Positions 49,805 to 62,900 of a stretch of DNA of 64,000 nt are shown here, one piece after another. A program made the position numbers and the translations under genes. Each line of letters opens with the position of its first letter. Position 1 is the stretch's first letter. Source of the DNA: Paralvinella palmiformis (taxonomy: Eukaryota > Annelida > Polychaeta > Terebellida > Alvinellidae); the NCBI GenBank assembly GCA_025642065.1, contig JAODUP010000418.1:94501-158500 (forward strand), in the 5' to 3' direction. The notes below the pieces were generated by a model. It saw nothing but the letters and a program-made list of their open reading frames with translations. It was not told where the DNA came from and made no database searches.

Positions 49805-50059
49805 TGTGTGTGGAGAGAGACAAAAGGGGTGGTATAAATATTTTTATTTGGAGCATTCTTATAATAGCATTGTTTACATGACAGTGTCCATATTTTCAGT
49901 ATGTATGTGTGTGTGTGTGTGTGTGTGTGTGAATTTATATATCCAAATAACCGTCTATTCTTTACCTAGGAGGAAGCAAATAAGAAGTTCTACATCACAA
50001 GTCTACAAGTTCACTTGTCACTCAGTTTGATCAACTACTGGTTTGGCACACGCTACTAA
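38963..50059 (+). CDS. FBXO15: FBXO15-like F-box protein
   Basis: A substrate-receptor subunit of an SCF (SKP1-CUL1-F-box) ubiquitin ligase; substrate unknown. Fifteen exons, all in phase with AG/GT borders: 38963-39042, 41271-41558, 42547-42651, 43043-43159, 44014-44112, 44688-44897, 46059-46194, 46674-46756, 47082-47137, 47860-47958, 48189-48298, 48899-48960, 49260-49300, 49599-49681, 49970-50059. Total 1659 nt, 552 residues plus stop. The F-box begins near residue 124 with LPDELILQIFSYFNPQDLL and continues to CKRWHGLASD. Downstream matches to human FBXO15 as I know it include HPFTGLP, the WK-D/E-E segment before LAFISMSFHDD, LPWKTEI, LLDVTLLDDQRKPMWCS and the terminal NYWFGTRY. Residues 28-122 are Lys/Ser/Asn-rich and look disordered. 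Exon 1 is short; its ATG is chosen because its donor GT|GTAATT gives the phase exon 2 needs. Intron 1 holds a LINE copy. Confidence 0.93.
39590..40625 (-). pseudogene. CR1-like LINE, 3' half of the RT, nearly open
   Basis: The minus-strand frame 40524-39934 is open for 196 codons: SGIHQGSVLGPILLILFIND, then IFADDTKLFQAV with an intact catalytic Asp pair, QKWQLGFNESKCKVIHLG, YLGVMIDKDLKL. A single in-frame TGA near 39930 interrupts it; the same frame continues with ERLRALNLPCLE and RRRGNMLQVYKILNGIDRL. 5'-truncated before the RT start. Inserted antisense in FBXO15 intron 1. The best preserved LINE here, but it cannot be autonomous. Confidence 0.9.
43328..43655 (+). mobile_element. tRNA-derived SINE family D with LINE-like tail
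   Basis: Head GAGCCATAATAGCGCAGTTA with A box, B box GGGTTCGAGGC, a body of about 200 bp, and 3' end GTAAAGCGCCTTAGAGCAGC then ATAGGGCGCTATATAAAT. The last ~55 bp match the 3' end of the LINE at 18.4 kb. FBXO15 intron 4. Confidence 0.88.
43676..43850 (+). mobile_element. tRNA-derived SINE family B, copy 3
   Basis: CCTCTATGGTCTAATGGGAG head, then GGTTTTCTCTACCAAATATG and GCAAATTCTAAATTTGTTTA as in the other copies. The B-box region is altered by a GT repeat. Confidence 0.7.
44209..44512. mobile_element. hAT-type MITE family A, copy 5 (complete)
   Basis: Begins CAGACATGG and ends CCATGTCTG. It is flanked by identical 8-bp GTACACAC at 44201-44208 and 44513-44520, which also seeds the (AC)n tract that follows. 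304 bp, in FBXO15 intron 5. This copy best defines the family ends. Confidence 0.92.
45379..45737 (+). mobile_element. tRNA-derived SINE family C, complete
   Basis: Head AGCTCTGGTGGCGTAGCGGT (A box), B box GGTTTGAACC, a body of about 250 bp ending GGGGATTCTCCCCAAACAGC. Flanked by ATGGTTCACCAAGTG (45364-45378) and ATGGTTCACCAAATG (45738-45752), a 14/15 duplication. FBXO15 intron 6. Confidence 0.9.
47225..47432 (+). mobile_element. tRNA-derived SINE family A, copy 5
   Basis: Plus orientation: GCAGTAGCGTGTTGGACCAC, B box GTTCGAATCTC, then CTTCATTACCTTTGGAGGTC and a GTGGCCGTAAAATAACAATC tail with (ATC)n. FBXO15 intron 9. A more decayed relative lies at about 49070-49170. Confidence 0.85.
49764..49812. 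repeat. (CT)n-(GT)n compound microsatellite
   Basis: Clean CT then GT runs in FBXO15 intron 14, between exons 14 and 15; a second GT run is at 49908-49931. Confidence 0.95.
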
Positions 50060-50092
50060 CTCTATCATAAAGACAAAAACCCAGCCTCCCAC

Positions 50093-50098
50093 AATAAA
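50093..50098 (+). terminator. FBXO15: Probable poly(A) signal of FBXO15
   Basis: AATAAA lies 34 nt after the FBXO15 stop codon, in a CA-rich stretch. It would give a very short 3' UTR; longer alternatives cannot be excluded. Confidence 0.5.
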
Positions 50099-50109
50099 TA
50101 TGGAAAAAC

Positions 50110-51350
50110 TTGGTGCACAGTCTAAGGATGTGGTTTGTCAATACATAATAATTATGTATTCTATTATATGTACAAAATAAGGGCTCTTATGCATTTATTT
50201 AAACAAAGGTATATATAAAAATTATGATACACCGAAACATCCTAACCAGCGGAGAGGTTTTTTCCACATTTAAAACAGGAGATTTTTATTTTGTCTATTG
50301 AGATTTTGTCATTGAACCTAGGGGGTTACTAGTCAGAACTGGCAATTTTATCAATTGTCTATATCACAGTGATTAATAATAGTTTTAGAGTGGAATTTTT
50401 TGCGTCATTATTTTCGTCAGTGATCTGTCCACAGCAATTATGCAATGTTTCCGTGATATGAATTTCCACAACGTAGCAAAACTGTGAAATATTGTTTTAT
50501 TGGTTTGATCCAGGTGTGTATGTATTTAGGTTCATGCGGGCGTAAATGCTTGTTTTTTATCACTGCTTGCTGGCATGGGTTGTAGGAATAGGGAATCATT
50601 CACACAACTCCTCTTTGGTTTAGCTATTCGCCGAATAGATGCGGTTTACTTACTCAAGAGGTTTATTTCAGCAACATTGAACAATAGTAAAATAACGAAT
50701 GATTCACAGCACGCATTAATCTGCACCAGGAAATCAATAAACTTGAAAACAAACTGACGGCACATTCACAACGTAGGAGACTGTGTGTGTGTGTGTGTGT
50801 GTGTATGTCGATATACTTTGCCCCTGCTTATCCTGTATAGAATGAGATATAAATCTAAAAGCATGTTTTTCAGCAACAAAAATGGCAATGAAATCAAATA
50901 CAAAATAACGAAAATACTGTATACGCCAGCACAGAACACACTAATTAAACTTTATCTTGTAATAAGATCGATCTATCGTTGATCAGTACAGGTCGTTTTG
51001 ACCATTGTTAATAACCCGAATTACAACTACCTATCCTCAACAGGAACATTTCCCTGGGATAGATTTAACGACTGCGATGTTAATTAAGATAGCTTAAAAC
51101 CAACAACAAAATATGCAAATATGATAAATGGTTAATTGGGTGCCAATTTTAAACAGCAGCTAAGTACAGGAGGATATCTAGATTAAAAATTTAATTTTTA
51201 TGAACCATTGATCTTCTGTGTGTGATAACATGTTTAGAAACGATTTCACCTAGCAGTCAAACCACCAGATTCTTGCTTGTTTCTGACTCTGTCTTATTGT
51301 ATCAAGATGTTATGCCAGATTCCAAAACCTTTCCCAACATGACGTAATTT
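50110..51350. other. Intergenic, no gene recognised
   Basis: Between the FBXO15 3' end and the next SINE. AT-rich; (GT)n at 50782-50804. Short open frames here have no family resemblance. Confidence 0.6.
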
Positions 51351-51380
51351 ACTTATACAAGGTTCTCATCTCAACCCAAA

Positions 51381-51551
51381 TATTGCTCTTTTTACAGTCA
51401 CTTTTGTGCACTAAAGGGGCCGAACGACCTCCAAAGGTAATGAGGTGGAGTGAAAAATGAAACATCCTTCTGACAGAGCCTGGCCGGGGTTTGAACCCAT
51501 GTGCTATAGATCTGTGGCCAACTGCACTGCCTGTTCGGCCATGGAGGTGCC
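51381..51551 (-). mobile_element. tRNA-derived SINE family A, copy 6
   Basis: Flanked by CATCTCAACCCAAA (51367-51380) and CATCTCGACCCAAA (51552-51565), a 13/14 duplication. Minus-strand B box GGGTTCAAACCCCGG, body with CCTTTGGAGGTCGTTCGG. Confidence 0.9.
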
Positions 51552-51565
51552 CATCTCGACCCAAA

Positions 51566-53986
51566 ACATTCATGTTTATATGTAAATGAGTGAACTGGGT
51601 ATATACATGTGAGATCTGGGAGCCTACGCCATTCTTTACCTGGAAGGCTTGACCCTGTAGGTGTGCTATCTGACTGATGCTGCAGGAAATGGGATTAGTA
51701 CTTCCATTAATAAGTGTGTGCCTGCTGAAGAGATCATGCCAAGTACGAGATAATGATAACTGACAAACTACTCCTGTTCCGTAAACAGTTCTCATCCGGT
51801 TTGTAACATTACAAATTATGACTTGGTATGATTTATTGGGCCACTGGTGTGTTTCTGTAATATCACATGACTTCATGTCGGATTTATAGACCATAGACCG
51901 TACTACATCCTTGAAAATTATCAATGCGAGAGGAGTAGGAAGAACCAACATCCCCAGACCAATCATCTACACAGACCACCGCTGGGTAATACTTTTTATT
52001 ACTGATGCTGACTCGCCATCATCAGAAACAGCAGCTTATGACAACAATTACAGCTGTTGGGTGTAACTTCGTATTGACATTTAAGTTTAATTGGATTGGT
52101 TATCCTCAGAACTGGGACATATGACAGAGGGGCTACTCCATAGATAAACACATCCCACAAATGTAGATATCAAAGCTGGATCTGAACCGACAGCCTGGAG
52201 GTTTGCAGTGCAGCATTCTAACGTCTGCATAATAGGAACGTCGTCGTAATGACACCAGACTGCTTTAAATGTTAAAATGCTATCGTGGCACAATTGTATT
52301 AAACAGATTTGGGGGAATTTCAGTTTCTGTGAATGTAGTAATATTGCGGAGTATCGGGAGATGAGTGTGGTTGTTGGCTGGGGATATTCACACACCCCGT
52401 CAGTATCCTGGAAATAAATAAGTACAAACGTACGTTTGTGCATTTTCACAGATTATGCGCAAGTACACGAATACTCGCATATTTGTGCACGATTCCTATT
52501 GGTATTATGCTTTGGGTGCACAACAGAATATGATACCCATATTAAAAGATTAACTACCAATATTTTTGACTACCGCTAACCAATTAATACATCTCATCGG
52601 GTAGCTAAAAATGCTATGTCATATTGTATGAGCTTCGGGCCGATGTCACATTTGTATATTTGACATCTGACTGTCTTTAGCCACGTTGTGTTCCTAGTCA
52701 CTCATCAATGGGTGACCCCATTTTACACTCCTACACTTAAAAGCAGATACTTGCAGATACTACCAAAGTTCAAACCATTCCACCGATACTTTAGGTATTT
52801 ATGAAGGAGATGGTTGATCAGAAATAATCCAAACATGTGAAATATGCTCTTCATAAACAATGGTATTAAAGAGTAACGAATCCAATTTCAGGTGATTTGG
52901 TGCGACTTAATTTATTCCCCCCCCCCAAAAAAAAAAATTGAATAAGACTTGTTATTATCTCTAAATCTTGCCACACTGAACACCAAGATTGACATAACTG
53001 TACCCTTCTATAATTAGAATGTCAATAAATGTGCACATATTTCATTCTGTTCCTGGCATCACTTTTAATGAATGAATCAATTCTTTTTTTTAATAACATG
53101 AATTTATGAGCGGACAAGCAAGATCCTCGTGTTAGATAGGTGTCTATGGTGACTAGCAGCTACCTTCTAAATAAATAAGCCACTCAGCTCGTCCATCAGT
53201 CAGATACAGCACAACTAATTAGTAATAAGGAAGGCACTCACAAACCGGATGGCATTTACAACATGATGAGGAGAAATGCAAATGCAGAAAAAGCACTGAA
53301 AAACAATAGCGAAAAAAACCACTGGCTAATCTGATGCAGGTTAATTCGGTGCAGTCATCTGCAGACACATTACTCAACACGCACAGATGTGTTAACATTA
53401 ATTTGACATACCCCATCCATCGACTACATCCATGGTACAACATTAATAACAAATGAAACACTTCTGAACTCATTACCTGAACTCATCAGCACACAAACAA
53501 ATACCTGCCCTCATTTCATGCATACTCCTGTTTTTGTTGAACACATTACCCAATATGTGACATTTCGGACGTTTACAGAAAGTGTGATGTCGAGTAAATA
53601 ATTCCTCAAAACTTTCATCCAAACATTTAAACTGTCTAGGATAAAACACATGCAAACATCTAAGTCAATAACGAAACAATAATATGACTATGCAATGCAC
53701 GGTTATTTTGATGACATGCAGATACAGACATTTTTAATCACTTTATCTTGGCAGATGTGGCACCAAAACAGTGAACACCTTTTTTCTCCGCTTTAATGAA
53801 ATGCTGACTAGACATAATTGTGACATTCTTATATTGAAAATTACACCAACATCAATTCAAAATAGATGCACTTAACATATTCGGCTTATATCGTAGAGGA
53901 ACCTCTTCCCATCAGTAACACATATAACCACTATTTCAATGACAAACACGCACACACATCGCACACACACATACATCGTATAAATG
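51566..53986. other. Convergent intergenic region
   Basis: Downstream of both FBXO15 and TBC1D20. At 52140-52235 a block with CCTGGAGGTTTGCAGTGCAG recurs in diverged form at 60530-60580 and has a tRNA-like B box on the minus strand, perhaps another SINE. Otherwise nothing recognised; the TBC1D20 3' UTR should occupy part of its right side. Confidence 0.45.
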
Positions 53987-56900
53987 CTAATGTCCCCACA
54001 ACCACCAGTTATTGGTATTTGATTTCAACATAGCAAAGGCAGCTGCGCTTACTACAGCTGTTATTGTCCAAAAGGTTAGTCTATACATGATGCGTGAATG
54101 CTGCATATTTTTGCCACCAAAATACAAATGTTTCTTGAGGGCAGCTCTTCTAGCCTCCTTGGCAACTTCAAACTTTTTCTGCTCTTCGGCTGCCCTGTAA
54201 CATGACGAAAGAGATATTTATTCAACGCACAGGAATATGACGGTGTATGATGGGTCTAACTTCTCTTCAAAATCAAGTTACTGAATTAGATATAAAACAA
54301 ATCGGAACTAGTCAAATAAAATAGCAACTATTTAAGGTGTGATTCATACAGAATCATAGATATAACTTGTGGCTAAATCATAATGGTCATAACTGGTTGC
54401 TAAATCATAATGGTCATAACTGGTTGCTAAATCATAAAGACCATAACTGGTTACTAAATCATAACAGTTATAACTGGTTACTAAATCATAACAGTCATAA
54501 CTAGTTACTAAATCATAACAGTCATAACTGGTTACTAAATCATAAGTCAACTGGTTACTAAATCATCAGTCATAACTGGTTACTAAATCATAACAGTCAT
54601 AACTGGTTACTAAATCATAACAGTCATAACTAGTTACTAAATCATAACAGTCATAACGGGTTACTAAATCATAACTGGTTACTAAATCATAACGGTCATA
54701 ATTGATCAAATGTAAATTGAATGATGAACAATATCAACTGTAGCTGACAAATTATAACTGTAAGTGTTCATCTATTATTGTGGTAAAGTAGGCAGTAAAC
54801 CTATTATCACATGAATTACTCCATATAGGCCTTAAATACATACAGATACCTATATACAGAGATCACCAGGATATATCTGAACTTGACAATATTGTGCGTT
54901 AAGCATATGATTAAGCATGTTTCTATGGGCATGTTACAATTAGTAATCATGGCAGGTGACCACAGAACAGTCAACAAACAGGGTAAACTACGTGATCCAA
55001 TTAATCGAACTTCTGTTTTGTCAACAACTTTTTTGTTGTTGCAATTAAGACCTTGAAAAGTAAAAATATGGTCGTAAACGTCGAATACAATTAATTTTGG
55101 CATTCGTTTTAGCATAGCAATAAGTAATAAATGAGAAAATAGTGAGATGTAGTTGGTCCATTTCACTAATGCTTGAAGACATTGCAGACAACACAGCCAG
55201 TCACAACAACAACAAACAAAAAAAACTACGTACTGTCTGTAGTGCTCTTGTGCCTCTTGAGCCAGTGACTCGGGTGGAAACTGTATGTGTAGATCTCCAG
55301 CACGACGTATCAGATATTCAAATGGCAAGTCATCTGGTATATTCGACAGCAAACAATGTATCATTGGCATCTCTGGCTCACAAGTCAAGATCTCCTTCTC
55401 TCTGTGTAGTACGATCTAAATAAATTGATTGGCAGAATAGCGATGTTGTTACCACATCCTATGAATAACAAAGATTGGTGCTCTAAATGCTAGATAAAGT
55501 TGTTGGTGCATGACTAGTTTTACCATGTCTTTATTCACTTATTTTGACTAACATAAGCCACGATAATCTTTAGTTTCAATCGGTAAATATGAATGACAGT
55601 AAACACTAGCACACATGCCAATAAAAATCACGTAATCCCAATAACACGATGCAATGAACCAGAACAATGAGATGAAAATAAGTTTGTGAATTGAATAAAA
55701 AATCAATTTAAACCATGTCAGTTAACGCTGCATCTTGCAATAATGACAATCATAAATCGTGGTCATCTAAAGATGTAACCAATCCCTTTAAATCCTACAA
55801 TTTATCATGACTTTTACATCACATTACAATATTACCTGTACACTTAAATTAAAATGATAACTATTCTCATTTCAAAGCCACATTAGATGACAACAGTTGT
55901 GAGGGAGCATTCCATGCAGTGTTAATTAGAAATGGTAAGCTCCCCGATGAATAAACAAATTGGGAAGACATAGCATAGTGCAAATGGAAACACCCTCAGT
56001 GCAGCAGTACTGGATGTGTTTTTGAAATGACAGTCAGGAAGACCCTACGCATGAGTGGCTCTGTGTTGAGATCGTTTACTCGGTCAGAACAATCCACTGT
56101 AAACATGGATTCTTCTTAGCTTATGAACATCCGGAAAACGTTTCCTCTTTCAGCTACACAGGATATAAATAATTTAAATATATGCTGTAAACAAAACCTT
56201 TTACTGGAATCATATCACCTTCGGGGTGACATAAAATACGTATCAAACGCTGAAGAGAAACTGGCAATGTTACATTAATCCATAACTGAACGTCAATTAT
56301 TAACATACTGTCTTATAATATTACACTGGGAAACAAATGGAAATGCACGAACGTCATTCAGATAACAAGCCATTATCTGGCTCACTGGCATGACATTGCT
56401 GGATAGGCTTCCACTCAGACACCTGCCTCTCATCCATCCAAAATATGATGTTGCTGTTCACTACACATGTACATAATATTGTATATTTAATAAAGGTACC
56501 AGTTTCCACCGATAAAATTATTTTTTTAATAGAAACACCAACATACTTAAATATGAAATCTAGAATTATAATAAAAAGAACACTGTTTTATTTATATTTA
56601 GCATAATCAACTGTGGAACTGTTTTACTGAAAACGCAAACCTCGTCGTCAGAATAGAATTTATTCCAATGACTATGCCACGTCAATAACAACTTACTGCA
56701 GCGGCCAGATAGATCGGCATCAGAGGATGACACGCTATGAAGAAATCGTACAATCTGACGATATGTTTGATGTCGTTGAGAACGTGACCGAACCATGTGA
56801 TGAGCCAGCTTAGAGCGAATACGGTGCCTGTCTCAGCTCTGGAACAACAATGACATCATATTGACGTCTGACTAGATTGGCAATCATTTACAGCTAGTAA

Positions 56901-59900
56901 AGATGCAGAATGGCCTCTTTACTCACTTTTCCATGAAGTTCCGAAGCTGAGGACTTGACCGGCCAATCAGGGGATACAAATAGTTCAACATATGGTTCGT
57001 CTTATCCATAGTTTGGTCCATAAAATCTCTGTTGAGGAAATAACATGACATTCATATATGTTTGCAAAAAGCATACCATAGTAGGTTGATAAGATCAAAG
57101 GGGACTCACTCAAATCCACAATAAGCTATGTCACATAGTAGCAAACAATTATATAGTACCTAGTACTGTATATACTCGCGTACAAGTCAATTTTTGGGGC
57201 AGGGAAAAGGGAGCTCCCAGAAGCACCTTGACTTATATATATTTCCTACCAGCTGAAGGAAGGATGTTTTCGGCCATCTTTGACACACAAACACTATTGT
57301 GTGACTATAGGATTCAACCCAATAAGAGCCAGAGTCATAATAAAATCATCACATCGCTGCCTACTAATCCATTATTATTCAATAAATAGCAATTACTTTT
57401 CACCAAACTGTTATTTGGATCTCAAAAACATGCCTGTCTTTATGTAATACTAGTTGATAGCCAGATGTGCTGTGAAACAATGAATTAATAACATTGCCTA
57501 ATTGAAGTTACAATCAGGCGTGTTTGTGTGAGTGATAGTTGGAACAAAATCTCCACATCTCTGCCTACTGGTCTTAGTCAATAAATTAAGATTCATTTTC
57601 ACCAAACTGCTATTTGGATCTCACAAACATGCCAGTCTTTATGTAATAATACTTGATGGTTATGCACTGTCAACTACCGGTACTTCCAGATAATTAGCGA
57701 TAATATAAAAATCACTGTACACCTTGCAAACCTTGCTCGTCACTTGCTGTGAAACAATTAATTAATAATACTTGCCAGTTGAAGTTATGATCAGGCCCAT
57801 TTGGTGTGACAAGTTTGTTTATTAGTTATAACATCAAAGTGAGATCCATGCGTGTGTGTCACTGCCGGTGAAGAAATTGATAGACCTATTAATATATTGC
57901 TGACACCATGAGTTTGAAATGACTTTTTCGCGAATGACAACAATGATTAGGATTTTGAGGGATTTTAAGCCAATACTTGACCTCGTCTTATACAGTGAGC
58001 ATATGCCTGAGGAAAGAATTACAGGGTCAAAAATAGACGTCGACTTATCTGCAGGGTCGACTTATACTCGAGTATATATGGTACCAATACTTGGAATTAA
58101 GTATATTTAGTGTTCATTACCATATATCATGAGGTATAAGCCCAGGGGGTCCAACTAGTTCAATTGTCTGTAATAGGGTACTGGACTTACACTCAAGAAA
58201 GACCCCAACTTGTTCCTAATGATCGAACTTTCTGATTGAAAACCGAAGCACTCGGATATGACATGTGTATAAGACTAACCCCTTCTTGGACATGTTACTT
58301 TGAAGTTCCTAATTATGAAAAAACAAAACAATGAACACAATAAAGAAATAGATAACAGCTTTTATCAGCTCTGTATTTATTAATTCTCATAGTTTTTGTG
58401 ATGTGAATTCTCGAGAGATGAAACACAATAGTGCTTCAATCGTGGCTAGCTAGATTCAGTCAGGACTCGCACGTCGCCTCGCCATCTTCACCCCACCCTA
58501 CACAGTCATCATCCGATTCACTATCACTAACAAAGATCATCTCAACCCCATCATCACCATTGATAAAGCCTTCGGATGCGGCAAGAACAGGAAACATTTG
58601 TAGAGAAGGATCTGGGCTTATACCCCAGAATAGGCCTATAGCCCACGATATACAGTATAGTGAATACACATTGATAAAGCAGCAGTCTTATTTCAGTTAT
58701 AATTTCCCTTAAGTTATAGATATATATATATAAAATATACTAAATTTATTAAAAGATGATAACTTTTTATACAATATATTCACATAAATATTAGTCCAAT
58801 TTAAAGACCCCATATGCTTATCTACATCCATTGCACCATTACATTTTAAACTGTAGACATTATATATTAGATGGGCAGGTTTAACAATAACAGACAAACA
58901 TATCGATACTCGAATAAACCAATCAAACGACTCTAAAATACGACTGCCAACAAACCTTAAATGCTGCTTGGATAGTTTGTCCATTACGCCAAATGTTAGA
59001 TGCTCTCCGAGTACAAGTAGAAATGTGACGACGATATCGTGATAACCTTGATAGTAATGTAGTTCTGGATGAGTGACCAACACCCACATGATGACATCTA
59101 CCAGCTGATCCTGCATGGCTAACCTCGTCTCCTCCTCCATACCTGGATTATAATAACACATAGTGATTGATACAATGAATGTGGTAATATAGTTGTGTGT
59201 GTGTGTTTGACAGCCAGAGGGAAAACAATATTTCAGGATTTCTAACAACATTAGTCTCATTATTTCTGATAGTGACTTAGATGTGGCATAGACTTGGGCC
59301 TAAGATCACCAAAGGATTAAAATCCCATATCATATATTTTTTTATAATAATTTTGTTAAATTAAAATCAACATACCTCTCAACTTGTTTCATATACTATA
59401 GAGCAATGATAATATTTTACTACGACTTACTGTTATATGTAAAATGGGTTGGTTTTCCAAATTAAAATACAACTTTCTAAATGTTTCATTCAGAGATGGG
59501 ATAATCACAATTGACTGTAATTGATTACTTGACCTTAAGTAATCATAATTATTGTACTGTCCAGTAATCATAATTGATTACTTTGATCCCGTAATCAGCC
59601 AAATTCTGTATCCAACACCGAACTATTGCAAAAAGACAGAAATTAGTAAATCACATTTACACATTCTACTTTAGTGCCTGAGTGTAAATTGATGAGTTAC
59701 AAAAGTAAGAGTATTTAAATGGGTAATTACAAACTTCCATGTATTTTTTTTGTAATAATACAATGAGGTGGTCTACGAATCAATTCAAATCATGCACAAG
59801 ATTGTCCTATATCAGTTGGATATATCATCTTTCTCCTCGCCTCATTACCGGCAGAGGTCACGTGGACCATTTAGTCTATCACATGCACAAAAGTGGCCAT

Positions 59901-62900
59901 ATCACAGAAACATCACTCTCCTGAACGCCTTCGCTGGACTCCAAATAATCTGCTGCTCAGTAGAAAATAATTTAATTTGTGGTCTGGAAAAATGTGCCAA
60001 GAATGGGATGATGGTAGATGCGATAAAGATGTGGACTGCAGTAAACTATACTAAGTTCACACAAATTGGATGTTATCCTCAGTTAGACTCATTGCTAGTC
60101 ATATGTGGGTGGTACAAATGGTTTATGGGGATAATCTCTAGGAATAGAGAATGATCAGACAGAAGCTTTTCAATGATGGAAGAAACAAGGATTTTAGCCA
60201 TCCAGCTGATCAAATGCATGAGCTGGATGGCTATAATTTCATTCTTCAAAGAAACATTTTTCATCCATTATTGCTCAAGTGACACAAATAGCCATCGGAT
60301 GCTACTCAAATGCAACATATCTCTTATCGCACTAACACCTTGTTTTGGGATTTTACCAAAAGTGGACATCCTGCTTTGAATGTTGGATGCATACTTTGAA
60401 ATCATAGCTACAATTCTGGATGAATGCTTTATTTAACCATGGCACTGGTCACACTGGAAGGTAATACTGGGGTACAACCTGCACAGGGAAGGATTCCACA
60501 AACAAGTATGAATCAGAATCAAAATCAAACCTGGAGATGTGCAGTGCAACACTCTAACTAATATACCACTGGCAATCCCTTAAAGTTCCAGATGAAACGT
60601 CACACAAATTTGGGATTCTGTCTGCAGTTATCTATTATGGTATGAATAACATGATGAATGTATTATTATAATTGTAACTCACTGTTTCACCTGAGTTTCA
60701 ATGCATCCATACATTAAATAATTGTTATTATGAATAAAATAAATAGGATACCTGGAGGGAATCGCTTCAGTGATCTATTCACATCCAACACCACCTGCTG
60801 GTAATCTCTGTGACTGTGCAGCGTCTCTTCATCTGGAATCAAACAGTTTTCATGTGAACCTTAAAACTGAAACGTGTCCATGAACTTGATGTTTTTATTA
60901 TTATTTGAACAACATGGCTGTAATACTATGGAATACTAAAGAACACCACACATCAGTGTCAGGTATGGGACTGGCTCCAGTCTATAACTGATCCTTGGAT
61001 AACATTCTAGAATTGGAATTTATAAATCTGCAAGTGGTCTAATAATTTCCTGAAAACATTTATACCATAAACTTTCACTTAGTCACAAAATAATATAAAG
61101 ATGACAAAATTATAAAGCAAATAGGAATATTTAGTACCATGAGTTAATTTGCATCTCCAAATCTTAAAAATTTGAATGTTATTTATTTTTAACTGATGCA
61201 AATGAAAACAAACAATGTTACAGGAAATGATAAATTGCAACAGACCCTACAACTGATTGTCAAACTTTGACATGTATGTTGCATTTCATAATGAAATGAC
61301 AGGTATAAAAAAATTACAAGTGTACAAAAACACCAATATCATAGGGGAAATAATCTGACAGTACTCCCTATACAAAGACAACATAACCATTAAAACCAAT
61401 AGTAAAGACATCACAGCTAAATTTATAGAAACTGCGAAGACAAAAACAGAATAATATGATAATCATAAGCTACCAATCAACCGAAAACATCTTGAAAGTG
61501 ATCCTTCTGATAAGAAATCATAAAGCTCAGAACCTAACTTGGAAGAGTAGCTATATTTAAGGATCAACTCAGAATTATCTCTAAGAAAAGTATTCCTGTA
61601 AACCTAAAATAGATCCTCCCAACTTTGGATCAATTACTTTGTTATTGAAAGGCAAATTCAAGACTCAATGGAACTGATACAAAAGCTTTAAAAAATAGAT
61701 TAGGTAAAAAAGAATAGATTTTTTATCAATTAATGCATTTCATATGTATTCAACATATGATCAATCATTGACATTTTTATAGTACAGCCTCCTCCTTACC
61801 CCTATAATCAAATTCACAATATTTAATCACAATCTTTTCAATGCAAGTGTTTTCCAGGACAGTTCCCAATTTTTTCAAATTGAATGACATTTCCAGAACC
61901 TGGAAAATGAACTTGTTATTTTCCAGGACACGTGGGAACTCTGTATATATATATAGATGACAGAGAAGACCCGAACCAAATTTTCCTCATTATACATACC
62001 TGGCTTTGCTGGAATATTATCAACATCGACCTCCAACAAAGTAGGCCATGCCATCTTTCTGATGTCATTGTTGATCAAACCATCCGGGCTTATGGCTAGC
62101 TGTCGCAGCCAGCTAACATCAACTGCATCTGAATGAATCGCTTTTCTGATATTGTTTGCCTTCTTTCTTTGTGAAGAATCATCTGCAACAGAAGGTACCC
62201 CACTCAAATCAGTACACATTCAAACAAATCACAACACCACGAAATTGGTTACTGGGATCGTCTGGCTTACTGTTTCGCAACCTTTCTAAAACTGCTCATG
62301 TTGCACCAGACTTCAGCATCTGTCTAATTTATTTTTAATGTCAACTTATGATAATGCCCTCGAATTGGGAAATCAATGTCTGCTATTGAATTCAAGTAGA
62401 TTTGGTATGAGTTCATATCCTGCAGTTTTGCCAAATGACCGAAACTTTAAATAGCTTACCTACCTGGAAGGAGGGAGATGCGTATGGTCTGTAATTTTCT
62501 GCTTCATCACGGCAAGTAATTCTAAATTAATTCAGAATTTACAATAGATGGCATATTTGGCGGAGAAAAGCTTGCTAGTTGCATGGCTGAATGAAAAACT
62601 CCCCCTACTATATTGCCAAGACTGGGATGCGAACCTCCAACCTCCCACACAGCATGACCGAGAATAAGAAAGTCCCATGCTCTTTTCTTACCCAATAGGC
62701 CATAGAGGTGGTGGTCAACACATACACGTTGACAAAGGTATGTCGGTTTTTACATGCTGTCACCATCACTATTTACCACCTATGGTCAGACAGGTAGGGC
62801 ACGGATCATATCATTAATAAAAATTAAACACTTTGTGAAACATTTTAACATATTCATAAACATTATCACTGTATTTGGTTGATGATGTTCAGTATCTAAA

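Noticed and set aside
49731..50030. 99-codon frame rich in SLSLSL and VCVCVC
   Set aside because: Microsatellite translation running into the last FBXO15 exon out of frame.
52087..52449. 120-codon minus-strand frame as a gene
   Set aside because: Its middle contains a dispersed repeat also present near 60.55 kb; no family match or splice support.
54344..54550. Repeat protein of nine-residue units
   Set aside because: Translation of the 27-bp minisatellite; it lies inside an intron bounded by good splice sites.
58430..58670. Minus-strand open frame with an acidic end (DSESDDD) as a TBC1D20 exon
   Set aside because: The flanking TBC1D20 exons join in phase without it (HLR to DFMDQTMD), matching the family. 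It lies outside the pogo-like element and has no support as coding.
60726..60751. TBC1D20 donor GTATCCTAT as a third U12 intron
   Set aside because: The 5' nonamer is close, but the 3' end of that intron (before 59142) has no TCCTTAAC-like branch site at the right distance, so I treat it as a U2 intron.
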